Position numbers and translations under genes: made by a program
Assembly: GCA_002709525.1 (NCBI GenBank)
Contig: PARE01000045.1
Location: 15,865-52,219, forward strand
Source: Magnetovibrio sp.
GTDB taxonomy: Bacteria; Pseudomonadota; Alphaproteobacteria; Rhodospirillales; Casp-alpha2
Length of the DNA: 36,355 bases
Direction of reading: 5' to 3'
Part shown: one piece after another, positions 15,835 to 23,905 of the stretch
Layout of the letters: every line of letters begins with the position of its first letter
Position numbering within the stretch: position 1 is the first letter of the stretch
The notes under the pieces: generated by a model
Told to the model about the DNA's origin: nothing
The model's input: the letters and a program-made list of their open reading frames with translations, nothing else
Databases searched by the model: none

Positions 15835-16824
15835 CTATTTTTCCTTCTTGCGCACCCTTTCAAACTTCCGCCATTTGGCGACGTTACGGTTATGCTCACT
15901 GAGAGTCCGTGCAAAGGCATGGCCGCCGGAGCCGGCGGCAACAAAATAGAGGTCTTTTGTATTCGCGGGATTGAGCACCGCCAAAATCGCAGCTCGGCCA
16001 GGATTGGTTATTGGCGCCGGCGGAAGACCTTTAATCACATATGTATTGTAAGCCGTTTTTGAACGAAGGTCAGACTTGGTGATGGAACGGTCGAACGGTT
16101 TGCGGCCCTCCGTTATCCCATAAATCACTGTCGGGTCGGATTGAAGCCGCATCCCGATCCTAAGTCTATTTATAAACACACTGGCCACCCTGGGGCGTTC
16201 AGACGCAACACCGGTTTCCTTCTCCACTATGGACGCCAGAACCAATGCCTCAGCTGGTGTTTTAAGGGGTAATCCACTCGCCCTGTGTGGCCATGCCTCG
16301 CTTAAGAGGTGCGTCATTGCCTGGCGCATCCGTTTAATCAATCCCCTCCGACTATGGCCGTAGGAGAAATGGTAGGTTTCCGGTAACAGTTGACCCTCCG
16401 TTGGTAAAGGTCCCAGCGGACCACTCAGGCCCGACGTGTTGGCCAGGAGGTTGGCCACCTCCAGATTATTCAAGCCTTCCGCGATGGTCACTTTACGAAC
16501 CACCGTCTTTCCCGTTTGCAGGTGAGAAATAACCTGGGCGGTACTCATTCGCGGCTTGAAATTATACTCACCCGCTCTTAGCGGTTTCGGACCCGCGAGC
16601 AACCGAAGCCCCCATACAAACAGCTTGGGGTTTGAGATAACGCCTGCTTGTTTCAGAAGGAGGGCGATCTCAATGGTGCGAGCCCCTTTGTGGATGACGA
16701 TCGTTGCTGGAACAACCAAAGGCCCATTGGCCTGATAGTAAGTGTTAAACCACTGCCAAGTGCCACCGGCCACGCCCAAGGCAACGAAGACTAACAAACC
16801 AAGAATGATCAAGATGCGGCTCAT
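15835..16824 (-). CDS. mltG: Endolytic peptidoglycan transglycosylase MltG
   Basis: A 329-residue single-pass inner-membrane protein. The membrane anchor is LIILGLLVFVALGVAGG near the start, followed by a LysM-like region (VIHKGARTIEIALLLKQAGVI) and the catalytic YceG domain. That domain shows LPETYHF, the ASIVEKETG motif with the catalytic glutamate near residue 201, NRLRIGMRLQSDPTVIYG, and ITNPGRAAI. MltG cuts nascent glycan strands and sets their length. The ATG at 16824 is preferred because it lies 10 bases after the fabF stop and gives a short cytoplasmic tail before the anchor; the longer form to 16878 overlaps fabF with unrelated sequence. fabF-mltG adjacency is frequent in alphaproteobacteria. 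Confidence 0.95.
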   Translation of the reverse strand: MSRILIILGLLVFVALGVAGGTWQWFNTYYQANGPLVVPATIVIHKGARTIEIALLLKQAGVISNPKLFVWGLRLLAGPKPLRAGEYNFKPRMSTAQVISHLQTGKTVVRKVTIAEGLNNLEVANLLANTSGLSGPLGPLPTEGQLLPETYHFSYGHSRRGLIKRMRQAMTHLLSEAWPHRASGLPLKTPAEALVLASIVEKETGVASERPRVASVFINRLRIGMRLQSDPTVIYGITEGRKPFDRSITKSDLRSKTAYNTYVIKGLPPAPITNPGRAAILAVLNPANTKDLYFVAAGSGGHAFARTLSEHNRNVAKWRKFERVRKKEK

Positions 16825-16834
16825 GCCGCAAATC

Positions 16835-18100
16835 CTAGTCCAAAGACTTAAAGACAAGCGAGGCGTTCGTGCCGCCAAACCCGAAAGAGTTCGAGAGCAC
16901 GGCGCGTACTCTGCGTTCTTTCGGCTCGAACGGCACTAAATCTATATCGGCACATTTCTCTGACGGATTATGAAGATTTAATGTCGGCGGAACCACATCA
17001 TTATTCATGGCCATTAATGAAAAGATCGCCTCCACAGAGCCCGCAGCACCCAAAAGGTGGCCAATAGCAGACTTTGTCGACGACATGGAGATGTGCTTCG
17101 AGTGATCGCCAAAGACACGTTTGACCGCACCTAACTCGATTTCATCACCTAGCGGGGTCGACGTACCGTGCGCGTTCACATAGTCGATATCTTCGGGGTT
17201 TAGTCTAGCGCGTTTCAAGGCCGCAGTCATGCAGCGATAGGCCCCATCACCGTCTTCCGCCGGCGCTGTAATGTGGTGCGCATCGCCGGACATACCGTAG
17301 CCGATAACCTCTCCATAGATTTTAGCGCCCCTTTTTTTCGCGTGTTCTAGTTCCTCAAGAACGACTACACCGGCACCATCACCCATTACGAAACCGTCGC
17401 GATCTAGGTCCCATGGTCTAGATGCTTCCGTTGGGCGATCGTTGTAACCTGTTGAGAGCGCACGAGCAGAACAGAAGCCAGCTACACCAATCGGGCAAAT
17501 AGCGGCTTCCGCACCACCGGCTACCATCACGTCAGCGTCCTCCCACATGATGATTCGGGCCGCATCGCCAATAGCATGCGCCCCGGTAGAACACGCCGTC
17601 ACCACAGCGTGGTTCGGTCCTTTCAACCCATAGCGGATGGAGACATGGCCCGATATAAGATTGATCAGACTGGCCGGAATGAAAAATGGACTGAGACGCC
17701 GCGCTCGGCCCTCATGAACCTTGACGGAACCGTCCGCGATCTCTGGCAAACCACCGATCCCCGAACCGATCAGTACACCGGTCCGCCATGAATCCTCTTC
17801 GCTATCGATTCTCCAGCCCGAATCCTCAAACGCCTGTTGAGCTGCACAAAGGCCATAGATGATAAAATCATCCATGCGCCGTTGATCTTTGACGGGCACC
17901 CAATCGTCGGCGGTAAATAAACCGTCAGCAATGCTTCCCTTTGGCACTTGGCCAGCAATCTTCGCCGGAAGGTCGGACACATCAAAGTTCTCGATGGCAG
18001 TGATGCCGGAGTTTCCAGCCAATAGGTCACACCAGTTCTTTTTCAGGCCAACGCCCAGCGAACTGACAATTCCCATTCCGGTGACGACAACTCTTCTCAT
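16835..18100 (-). CDS. fabF: 3-oxoacyl-[acyl-carrier-protein] synthase II
   Basis: A 421-residue condensing enzyme that elongates acyl-ACP with malonyl-ACP. The nucleophile is Cys170 in VVTACSTGAHAIG, and the two active-site histidines are in VNAHGTSTPLGD (about residue 310) and SAIGHLLGAAGSVEA (about 347). The C-terminal NSFGFGGTNASLVF glycine-rich loop is intact. The N-terminal MRRVVVTGMGIVSSLG is standard. A GGGAGAG ribosome site precedes the ATG. The gene lies downstream of acpP after a hairpin and just upstream of mltG. Confidence 0.97.
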   Translation of the reverse strand: MRRVVVTGMGIVSSLGVGLKKNWCDLLAGNSGITAIENFDVSDLPAKIAGQVPKGSIADGLFTADDWVPVKDQRRMDDFIIYGLCAAQQAFEDSGWRIDSEEDSWRTGVLIGSGIGGLPEIADGSVKVHEGRARRLSPFFIPASLINLISGHVSIRYGLKGPNHAVVTACSTGAHAIGDAARIIMWEDADVMVAGGAEAAICPIGVAGFCSARALSTGYNDRPTEASRPWDLDRDGFVMGDGAGVVVLEELEHAKKRGAKIYGEVIGYGMSGDAHHITAPAEDGDGAYRCMTAALKRARLNPEDIDYVNAHGTSTPLGDEIELGAVKRVFGDHSKHISMSSTKSAIGHLLGAAGSVEAIFSLMAMNNDVVPPTLNLHNPSEKCADIDLVPFEPKERRVRAVLSNSFGFGGTNASLVFKSLD

Positions 18101-18117
18101 AACAACTGCGCTCTCCC

Positions 18118-18141
18118 TAAGACGCGAAATGATGCGTCTTA
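18118..18141. terminator. Intercistronic hairpin between acpP and fabF
   Basis: TAAGACGC (18118-18125) and GCGTCTTA (18134-18141) form a perfect 8-bp stem with an 8-base loop. On the transcribed minus strand it follows the acpP stop by about 50 bases and precedes the fabF ribosome site. No T tract follows, so partial termination or 3'-end protection of acpP mRNA is more likely than full termination. This is an inference from the structure only. Confidence 0.45.
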
Positions 18142-18191
18142 CAGGCAGCGATCCGGCAAAGCCACACCGTTACGCGTTCGACAAAACAAAA

Positions 18192-18425
18192 CTACTGAGT
18201 AGACTCAATGAAGCCCGTCGCGTCCTTGATGGTCAGGATTTTTTCGGCGGCATCGTCAGGAATTTCACAACCAAATTCCTCCTCGAAGGCCATCACGAGT
18301 TCAACCGTGTCCAGGCTGTCGGCACCCAGGTCGTCAATGAAACTGGCGTTTTCCACCACTTTGTCTTCGTCCACTCCAAGGTGCTCAATGACGATTTTTT
18401 TTACCCGATCGGCGACATCACTCAT
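18192..18425 (-). CDS. acpP: Acyl carrier protein
   Basis: A 77-residue, strongly acidic protein. The phosphopantetheine attachment site is Ser37 in [11 protein letters not shown], and the C-terminal [15 protein letters not shown] helix is standard. It carries growing acyl chains for fatty-acid and lipid A synthesis. The ATG at 18425 gives the normal [12 protein letters not shown] start; a longer in-frame extension to 18566 adds 47 non-family residues. It sits between fabG and fabF in the usual fabD-fabG-acpP-fabF order, and the 185-base gap from fabG probably holds its own promoter, although no clear -35/-10 pair could be picked. Confidence 0.97.
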   Translation of the reverse strand: MSDVADRVKKIVIEHLGVDEDKVVENASFIDDLGADSLDTVELVMAFEEEFGCEIPDDAAEKILTIKDATGFIESTQ

Positions 18426-18610
18426 GTTCTTATTCCTTGATCCTATTACGTTAGAAAAACTACCACCAACGCCCCCGAAAAACTGAAGCCAGCCTGAAAA
18501 TGAGGCCCAACACATACCTCTAGAGCGCCGCAAATCGGGGGTTTGGTAACACAATTTATTCGCCATGACCAGCGAGGAAAACCCCTGGGTAATCGACTGT
18601 GTTTCAGCCT

Positions 18611-19348
18611 TTAAATCATGGCCATACCGCCATTCACATGTAAGGTCTGGCCCGTCACATAACCGGCTTCATCACTAGCCAGATATACACATGCGTTGGC
18701 GATATCGTCCACGGTTCCCATACGCCCGCTGGGGATTCCAGCTTTCAATTTCTCTTGCTGCTCGTCCGAAAGTATATCGGTCATGGCCGTGATGATGAAT
18801 CCCGGCGCCACGCAATTCACAGTAACACCACGACTTGCAACCTCCTGAGCCAACGATTTGGACATACCGATCATGCCAGCTTTAGAGGCTGCATAATTAA
18901 TTTGACCTGGGTTTCCGGTAACTCCAACGATTGACGTGATCCCGATAATACGTCCCCACCGCGCCTTCATCATACCGCGGAGAACGGCGCGGCTGAGTCG
19001 GAATGCAGATGTAAGGTTCACATCCATTACCGTCTGCCAATCCTCGTCCTTTAGCCGCATAGCAAGATTATCTCGCGTCACTCCGGCGTTGTTGATCAAG
19101 ATATCGACGCCCCCCATAACGTCCACGGCCTTTTCCACCAATTGCTCCGCACCCTCCGCCGACGAAAGGTCAGCCGGCATTATATGTGCACCTCCCCCAA
19201 TTTTTTTAGCCAACGTATCAAGAGCATCGACGCGAGTACCAGACAGACCAACCTCGGCGCCCTGTGCGTTCATCGCCCGGGCGATAGCACCCCCTATCCC
19301 CCCGGACGCGCCAGTGACCAGTACCCTCTTCCCATGAAGATCAAACAT
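18611..19348 (-). CDS. fabG: 3-oxoacyl-[acyl-carrier-protein] reductase
   Basis: A 245-residue short-chain dehydrogenase reducing 3-oxoacyl-ACP with NADPH. The cofactor motif is [12 protein letters not shown] and the NNAG motif is NNAGVTRD. The catalytic tetrad is Asn111, Ser139, Tyr152 and Lys156 ([13 protein letters not shown]). The C-terminal [16 protein letters not shown] is characteristic of FabG rather than of general SDRs. A GGAGAAATGG ribosome site precedes the ATG. Its place between fabD and acpP supports the assignment. Confidence 0.96.
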   Translation of the reverse strand: MFDLHGKRVLVTGASGGIGGAIARAMNAQGAEVGLSGTRVDALDTLAKKIGGGAHIMPADLSSAEGAEQLVEKAVDVMGGVDILINNAGVTRDNLAMRLKDEDWQTVMDVNLTSAFRLSRAVLRGMMKARWGRIIGITSIVGVTGNPGQINYAASKAGMIGMSKSLAQEVASRGVTVNCVAPGFIITAMTDILSDEQQEKLKAGIPSGRMGTVDDIANACVYLASDEAGYVTGQTLHVNGGMAMI

Positions 19349-19607
19349 TAGCCCATTTCTCCGTTTAAAATATCGTCAAAACGCAATATTTAGACCGGGA
19401 TGCCTCATCCGACGGGGGCGGTCCATCAAAAAATGCATGAAACTAAGCTCTCGTTTTGCAGCTCTGAAAATAGGTTCGGACCGTCCAACAAAGAATTCGT
19501 CTGGCTCTGTGACCGTTAGTTCATCAACAAAACTAGCAATACCATATGACCCTACTACAATCTGAGATGAAGGTCTGCGCAAGCTCTTGCTTGCCATTAA
19601 GTATTGA
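19349..19607. other. fabD-fabG spacer with a doubtful 73-codon minus-strand frame
   Basis: This 259-base gap separates two genes that are often closer together. It contains an open frame on the minus strand (19597 to 19376, 73 codons) that begins 11 bases after the fabD stop. The frame has no Shine-Dalgarno sequence, and its product (MASKSLRRPSSQIVVGSYG at the start) resembles nothing I recognise. It may be chance. The region could instead carry a fabG promoter or an RNA element, but no convincing signal was seen. Confidence 0.25.
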
Positions 19608-20546
19608 TCATTCGCTCAAAAAAACGTCTATGTCTTCTGGTGAGCTCACACTGACCCCCAAAATTTCACGATCAATACGTCGGGTCATGCCTGATAATAC
19701 CTTACCGTGACCAATTTCTACCAAACGATTAACTCCCGCATATTTCATTGCCATCACGGACTCACGCCAGCGCACCCTGCATGTCACCTGTTCCACTAAC
19801 AAGCGTCGTATTTCCCTTACGTCCTGAACCGGCGCCGCTGTCACATTAGCGACGATTGGCACCACCGGGTCTTTCATAGCAACATCATCCAGCGCCTCAG
19901 CCATAACCTTCGCGGCCGGCATCATTAGGGAACAATGGAACGGGGCGCTGACAGGCAATAGCATAGCCCGCTTTGCACCCTTGTCTCTTGCGATGTCTAA
20001 GGCGCGTTTCACGGCAGCTGCCGTCCCGGAAACAACAACCTGACCGTCGGCGTTATCATTCGCAAAATCACAGACCTGATCCTCAGCAGCTTCTGCTGCC
20101 ACGACCTCGGCGTCCTCCGGCCCTAAACCAAGAAGCGCCGCCATAGCACCCTCTCCGACTGGAACAGCCTGCTGCATAGCTTGTCCACGCTTTTTCAACA
20201 AACGCGCCGTATCGGCCAAAGAGAATGTACCGGCGGCAGCGTGGGCGGAATATTCACCTAGAGAATGACCGGCAACGAAGGATGCGGCATTAGCTATATT
20301 CAATCTACCTTGCGATTCAAGAACACGGATAACCGCAACGCTGACGGCCATGATAGCTGGCTGCGCGTTCTCTGTCAGCATCAACTTATCCTCCGGGCCC
20401 TCAAACATTAGAGAAGAGAGTTTTTGGTCGAGCGCATCGTCGACAGCTTCAAACACCGCCTTGGCGGCGGGGTAGGCATCTGCAAGATTTTTACCCATGC
20501 CCACGGATTGGGAACCTTGGCCGGGAAAAATGAACGCGGATATCAT
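19608..20546 (-). CDS. fabD: Malonyl-CoA:ACP transacylase
   Basis: A 312-residue enzyme transferring malonyl from CoA to ACP. FIFPGQGSQSVGMG opens the protein. The nucleophile Ser95 is in VAGHSLGEYSA, the active-site histidine is in VSAPFHCSLM (about residue 203), and the arginine that binds the malonyl carboxylate lies in the KRGQAMQ segment. The ATG has a GAGAGG ribosome site. It is the first gene of the minus-strand fab block, with a promoter-like TATAAT just upstream and the dehydrogenase pair diverging from it. Confidence 0.96.
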   Translation of the reverse strand: MISAFIFPGQGSQSVGMGKNLADAYPAAKAVFEAVDDALDQKLSSLMFEGPEDKLMLTENAQPAIMAVSVAVIRVLESQGRLNIANAASFVAGHSLGEYSAHAAAGTFSLADTARLLKKRGQAMQQAVPVGEGAMAALLGLGPEDAEVVAAEAAEDQVCDFANDNADGQVVVSGTAAAVKRALDIARDKGAKRAMLLPVSAPFHCSLMMPAAKVMAEALDDVAMKDPVVPIVANVTAAPVQDVREIRRLLVEQVTCRVRWRESVMAMKYAGVNRLVEIGHGKVLSGMTRRIDREILGVSVSSPEDIDVFLSE

Positions 20547-20665
20547 AGAACCCTCTCAATCATGCATTATAATCTCGATTACTGCGTCATGAACGTTACC
20601 TTGTTCCTACCAAGCGAGGCAAATAAAGACCTCGCAAATTCCTCAGCATCCTATAAATATGTCCT
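20547..20665. promoter_or_regulatory. Divergent promoter region between fabD and the dehydrogenase pair
   Basis: The 119-base gap contains the palindrome ATTATAAT (20566-20573), which presents a perfect TATAAT -10 box to both strands. For fabD (minus strand) it lies about 20 bases from the start codon, with TTCATG 16 bases upstream as a weak -35. A second AT-rich box, TATAAATA, sits at about 20656-20663 directly before the ATG at 20666; if used, it would give a nearly leaderless dehydrogenase message or belong to another start site. No transcription data support either call. Confidence 0.4.
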
Positions 20666-21742
20666 ATGAATTCGAGACATAGATGGAATTTAACCGCTAC
20701 TAGTAATGTAGTCGCCTGCCAGGGTGGCGAAGACACGATGATGGAGCCGCGCCCAATTCCCAAACCAGAGGCCGGCGAACTGCTCGTAAAGCTAAGATGC
20801 GTCGGGTTTTGCGGCACCGATCTTTTCAAGCTGACAAACAACCTAGCAAAACCGGGAATGGTTCTTGGCCATGAAATTGTTGGAGAGGTCGTCGCTCTCG
20901 GAAAGAACGTCAAACAGTTCGTCAAAGGCGATCGCGTCGTCGTACCCCATCACGCACCATGCGGTTCATGTCATCTCTGTCTGAACGGTAATGAAACCAT
21001 GTGCGAAACATTTCGTGACAATCTGATGGAACCGGGCGGATTTGCGGACCATGTGCTCATCCGTAATCGCGCCACAGCCCTCGCCACCCACAAAGTACCA
21101 AACGGCGTATCCGACGCAGCAGCCGTTTTCATGGAACCAGCTGCATGTGTCCTCAGGAGTGTAAATCGATCGAATCTTCGTCCTGATGGCACAGCTGCCA
21201 TTATGGGAGGCGGCTCCATGGGTCTTTTACACCTCCTGGTTATCAAAGCAACTTGCCCGGACGCGAGGGTGGTGCTCATTGACCCAATCTCAAGTCGTTG
21301 CGTCTTGGCTGCCGAATTGGGTGCAGACAAGACAGCTGCGCCAGGCCCCAATGCCCTAGCCGCAACGACGGCCATGACAGACGGATATGGCGTCGATGCC
21401 GTTTTCGATACCGTTGGCGGCGCGCGCTTGTTGGAGGCTGGCCTGGCGCTCAGCCGTAAAGGGGGGGCGGTGGTCTTATTTGCTCACGCCCCGAACGGTC
21501 AGCGCGCAGATTTTGACCTTAATGATCTCTTCAGATTTGAACGCCGCATTATAGGCACTTATTCGGGCGCACTCAGTGAGCAAGAGGCCGTGTTCACATT
21601 AATTGCCTCGGGTCGCCTCAACCCCACCCCGCTGGTCTCACATACCATGCCTTTGGATGATTTCGCTCTGGGCTACAGCCTAGCGAAGAGTTGCCAAGCC
21701 CTGAAAATCCTATTTACTCCATCTCGCGCTGCGAGTTCCTGA
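20666..21742 (+). CDS. Zinc-dependent medium-chain dehydrogenase (first of a tandem pair)
   Basis: A 358-residue member of the zinc-binding alcohol/sorbitol/threonine dehydrogenase superfamily. Catalytic zinc ligands are Cys49 in GFCGTD, His69-Glu70 in LGHEIVGEV, and a Glu in VFMEPAACV. The structural zinc lobe is complete (Cys99, Cys102, Cys105, Cys113 in PCGSCHLCLNGNETMC). The NAD(P) fold starts at AIMGGGSMGLL. The first nine residues precede the family's usual start, and no better ATG is available. It overlaps the next, related gene by one base (TGATG). Substrate is unknown; the family oxidises polyols, amino alcohols and simple alcohols. Confidence 0.85.
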   Translation: MNSRHRWNLTATSNVVACQGGEDTMMEPRPIPKPEAGELLVKLRCVGFCGTDLFKLTNNLAKPGMVLGHEIVGEVVALGKNVKQFVKGDRVVVPHHAPCGSCHLCLNGNETMCETFRDNLMEPGGFADHVLIRNRATALATHKVPNGVSDAAAVFMEPAACVLRSVNRSNLRPDGTAAIMGGGSMGLLHLLVIKATCPDARVVLIDPISSRCVLAAELGADKTAAPGPNALAATTAMTDGYGVDAVFDTVGGARLLEAGLALSRKGGAVVLFAHAPNGQRADFDLNDLFRFERRIIGTYSGALSEQEAVFTLIASGRLNPTPLVSHTMPLDDFALGYSLAKSCQALKILFTPSRAASS

Positions 21743-22818
21743 TGGCCTCTCTCCCCAAAACAATGGTTGGCGCAATCCTGACTGGGCCGGAACAGATCGA
21801 TATCCGCGAGGTGAATGTAGGCCGCCCCGACGCGGGCGAACTCATTCTTGCCGTTCACGCCGCCACTACCTGTGGCACCGACGTCAAAGTTTTTAAACGC
21901 GGTGGCCATCCCCGCATGCTCAAAGTTCCCACCCTATTCGGCCATGAGATGGCGGGCACCATCGCGGCGATTGGCGATGGAGTTACAGCGTTTAAGGAAG
22001 GAGACGCCGTGGTAGTTGCCAATTCCGCGCCTTGCGGAGTCTGTGATTATTGTAACCGTGGTCGGGAAAACCTGTGCGAAGATCTCCTATACCTGAACGG
22101 TGCTTTTGCTGAATATGTCCATGTGCCAGCGCGGTTTGTAGCACACAACACCCATGCAATTCCGGCGAATCTAGCATTCGGCAAGGCAGCATTAGCCGAA
22201 CCCTTGGCCTGCGTTCTGCACGGCATGGACGCATGCGAGCTGCCTCGCTACGCCCAAACCAGTTCAGCCGAAGTCATCGTTTTCGGCGGTGGTCCCATTG
22301 GTTTGCTGTTCGTCGCCGCCCTGGCGAAAGAGGGTCATCACGTAATTTTAGCCGATCCCAATCAGAGTAGGTTAGAGGCGGGAGAGGCCCTCGGCGCTAG
22401 TAAGACGGTAATTATCAATCGCGGTGGCGGACAAGCCGATGTGGTGAGGGCCTTAACTGACGGCGGCCATGGCGCCTGGATTGCTGTAGATGCAACCGGC
22501 GTACCGGAGGTCTGGGTCGATGCAATTAAAACGGTACGCCCGGGAGGTCTAATCAACCTGTTCGGTGGTTGTGCGCCGGGAACGTCAATACCACTGGATA
22601 CACACCTCGTGCATTACAATGAACTGACCATAAAGGGTGTCTATCACCACCATCCCAATGCTATGCGCCGCGCAATCGAGCTTCTTTCCAAATCGTCCTT
22701 CCAGGCCGAATTGATGCTAAGTGCCGAGATGCCAATCGAAAGGACAGAAGAGGCACTCCGCGCCATGATCCGGAAGGACGCGCTCAAGGTTGTGATCACT
22801 GGCACCGAGCGGACTTAA
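21742..22818 (+). CDS. Zinc-dependent medium-chain dehydrogenase (second of a tandem pair)
   Basis: A 358-residue enzyme from the ATG at 21742, which overlaps the preceding stop; an upstream in-frame ATG (21691) lies within the preceding gene. Zinc ligands are Cys44 (TTCGTD), His68-Glu69 (FGHEMAG) and a Glu in ALAEPLACV; the structural site is Cys98, Cys101, Cys104 and Cys112. The dinucleotide fold begins IVFGGGPIGLL. The closest recognisable relatives are the sorbitol and threonine dehydrogenase type. It shares its whole plan with the neighbour but is well diverged, so the two may act on successive or different substrates, or as a heteromer. Confidence 0.87.
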   Translation: MASLPKTMVGAILTGPEQIDIREVNVGRPDAGELILAVHAATTCGTDVKVFKRGGHPRMLKVPTLFGHEMAGTIAAIGDGVTAFKEGDAVVVANSAPCGVCDYCNRGRENLCEDLLYLNGAFAEYVHVPARFVAHNTHAIPANLAFGKAALAEPLACVLHGMDACELPRYAQTSSAEVIVFGGGPIGLLFVAALAKEGHHVILADPNQSRLEAGEALGASKTVIINRGGGQADVVRALTDGGHGAWIAVDATGVPEVWVDAIKTVRPGGLINLFGGCAPGTSIPLDTHLVHYNELTIKGVYHHHPNAMRRAIELLSKSSFQAELMLSAEMPIERTEEALRAMIRKDALKVVITGTERT

Positions 22819-23080
22819 TACCAAGCGCCCAAATTTTTGGCTATTATCGCATCTAAACTTATTTGTTTTTATGCCGGACTGGCGGGGAGCCAGCAGAGCC
22901 ATACCACAGCGCAATATTAGGGTTATTAAGGTTGGCACCAATACCAGCTATCCAAGAAGAGGCGCGGGAAAAAGCGAGGTTTAACCTCGAAAAATATGAT
23001 CGCAATCGAGAGGCTTTATGACCTAGCGGCTGGGTTGAAAAACGCCTTAATGCCAACGAAATATCAACACTATACAGGAC

Positions 23081-23108
23081 TTGAACCGGGGGTTGGAAAG
23101 TGTATAGT
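23081..23108 (+). promoter_or_regulatory. Sigma-70-type promoter for the rpsF operon
   Basis: TTGAAC (23081-23086) and TATAGT (23103-23108) are separated by 16 bases, a good match to the housekeeping consensus. Transcription would start near 23115, giving a leader of about 80 bases before rpsF. The -10 lies within an inverted repeat, CACTATACA (23068-23076) and TGTATAGTG (23101-23109), that could be an operator. Confidence 0.6.
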
Positions 23109-23128
23109 GCGCATCCTCATTGCTTCCT

Positions 23129-23186
23129 GCCGATGAAAATCGGCTATACCTCAATAGTGGGGTTGAGATAAGCCAAAGGAAGGAGA
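23129..23186 (+). promoter_or_regulatory. Structured rpsF leader with two alternative hairpins next to the ribosome site
   Basis: Hairpin A is a perfect stem GCCGAT (23129-23134), loop GAAA, ATCGGC (23139-23144). Hairpin B pairs GGCTAT plus CTCAA (23142-23147 and 23150-23154) with TTGAG-ATA-a-GCC (23163-23174), with an AC bulge on one side, a bulged A on the other and an 8-base loop. The two share GGC at 23142-23144, so they cannot both form fully. The Shine-Dalgarno AGGAGA (23181-23186) begins six bases after hairpin B. Leaders of rpsF operons in many bacteria bind the S6:S18 complex; whether this one carries that motif is not shown by eye. Confidence 0.5.
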
Positions 23187-23197
23187 TCGCTTTGCCT

Positions 23198-23653
23198 ATG
23201 TACGAAAGCGTGTTCATCGCGCGCCAAGATGTTACAGCCGCCCAGGTTGACGGGTTGGTTGAAACTTTTGAAAGAGTGATCACGGATGGTGGCGGATCAG
23301 TCCCCAAGAAAGAGAGTTGGGGCCTTAAGACGCTTGCATACAAAATAAAGAAGAACCGTAAAGGTCACTACACCCTAATGAACCTCGACGCGCCAGCGAG
23401 TGCAGTGCACGAGATGGAACGGCAGATGCGCATTAGCGAGGACGTATTGCGCTACATTACCATCAGGGTCGAAAAGTTTGAAGAAGGGCCGTCCGTGATG
23501 ATGCGGAGCCGCGACCGCGATGATCGTTCGCGACGTGGCCGTGACGACCGAGAGTCGCGTCGCGATGGCTCAGAGAGCGAGGTCGCTGAGGAAGATAAAC
23601 CAACCGAAGCCTCAGCAGAAACTATGGAAAAGAGCGAAGGAGACAACGAATGA
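23198..23653 (+). CDS. rpsF: Ribosomal protein bS6
   Basis: A 151-residue small-subunit protein that binds with S18 to the central domain of 16S rRNA. The conserved core is [34 protein letters not shown] (in two parts) and [16 protein letters not shown]. The ATG at 23198 gives the family start and follows AGGAGA by 11 bases; an in-frame TTG two codons earlier is less likely. Residues 104-124 are a mixed-charge [14 protein letters not shown]-like stretch and the last 25 residues are acidic, so the tail is longer than in E. coli before its glutamate addition. It overlaps rpsR by four bases. Confidence 0.96.
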   Translation: MYESVFIARQDVTAAQVDGLVETFERVITDGGGSVPKKESWGLKTLAYKIKKNRKGHYTLMNLDAPASAVHEMERQMRISEDVLRYITIRVEKFEEGPSVMMRSRDRDDRSRRGRDDRESRRDGSESEVAEEDKPTEASAETMEKSEGDNE

Positions 23654-23877
23654 GCCGTCCGTCTTTTTTCCGACGTCGCAAATCGTGCCCTTTCTCTGGC
23701 CCTAACGCACCCAAGATTGACTATAAGGACACAAGAACGCTTGGCCGATTCGTCTCGGAACGAGGCAAGATCGTGCCCAGTCGCATCACGGCAGTATCTG
23801 CCAAGAAGCAGCGCGAACTTGCGAAAGCCATTAAACGCGCGCGCTACTTGGCGCTTATGCCCTATTCGGTCGCCTAA
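23650..23877 (+). CDS. rpsR: Ribosomal protein bS18
   Basis: A 75-residue basic protein with the S18 signature: [60 protein letters not shown] is conserved end to end (quoted regions: [28 protein letters not shown] and [10 protein letters not shown]). It binds 16S rRNA as a heterodimer with S6. Its ATG overlaps the rpsF stop, ensuring stoichiometric synthesis. The gene is shorter than 100 codons but certain. Confidence 0.97.
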   Translation: MSRPSFFRRRKSCPFSGPNAPKIDYKDTRTLGRFVSERGKIVPSRITAVSAKKQRELAKAIKRARYLALMPYSVA

Positions 23878-23905
23878 GAGCGCGCGTTCGCAGGAGGATG
23901 GACCG

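Larger units (their letters stand above)
22819..23197. other. Intergenic region upstream of the S6 operon
   Basis: These 379 bases show no supported gene. After the dehydrogenase stop a weak GCCCAAATTTTTGGC dyad (22828-22842) and CTGGC-GGGGA-GCCAG (near 22878) are possible 3' structures, neither with a T tract. The right third holds the rpsF promoter, a 9-bp inverted repeat and a structured leader, listed separately. Small open frames on the minus strand here have no ribosome site and no recognisable product. Confidence 0.5.

Noticed and set aside
18426-18566. N-terminal extension of the acyl carrier protein to 124 residues
   Set aside because: The normal 77-residue ACP starts at 18425; the extension is not family sequence and reads through the leader.
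23076-23095. Minus-strand GGTTCAAGTCC resembling a tRNA T-loop, possibly a tRNA or attachment site
   Set aside because: The flanking bases do not pair into a T stem and no acceptor, D or anticodon arm can be drawn; no integrase is near.
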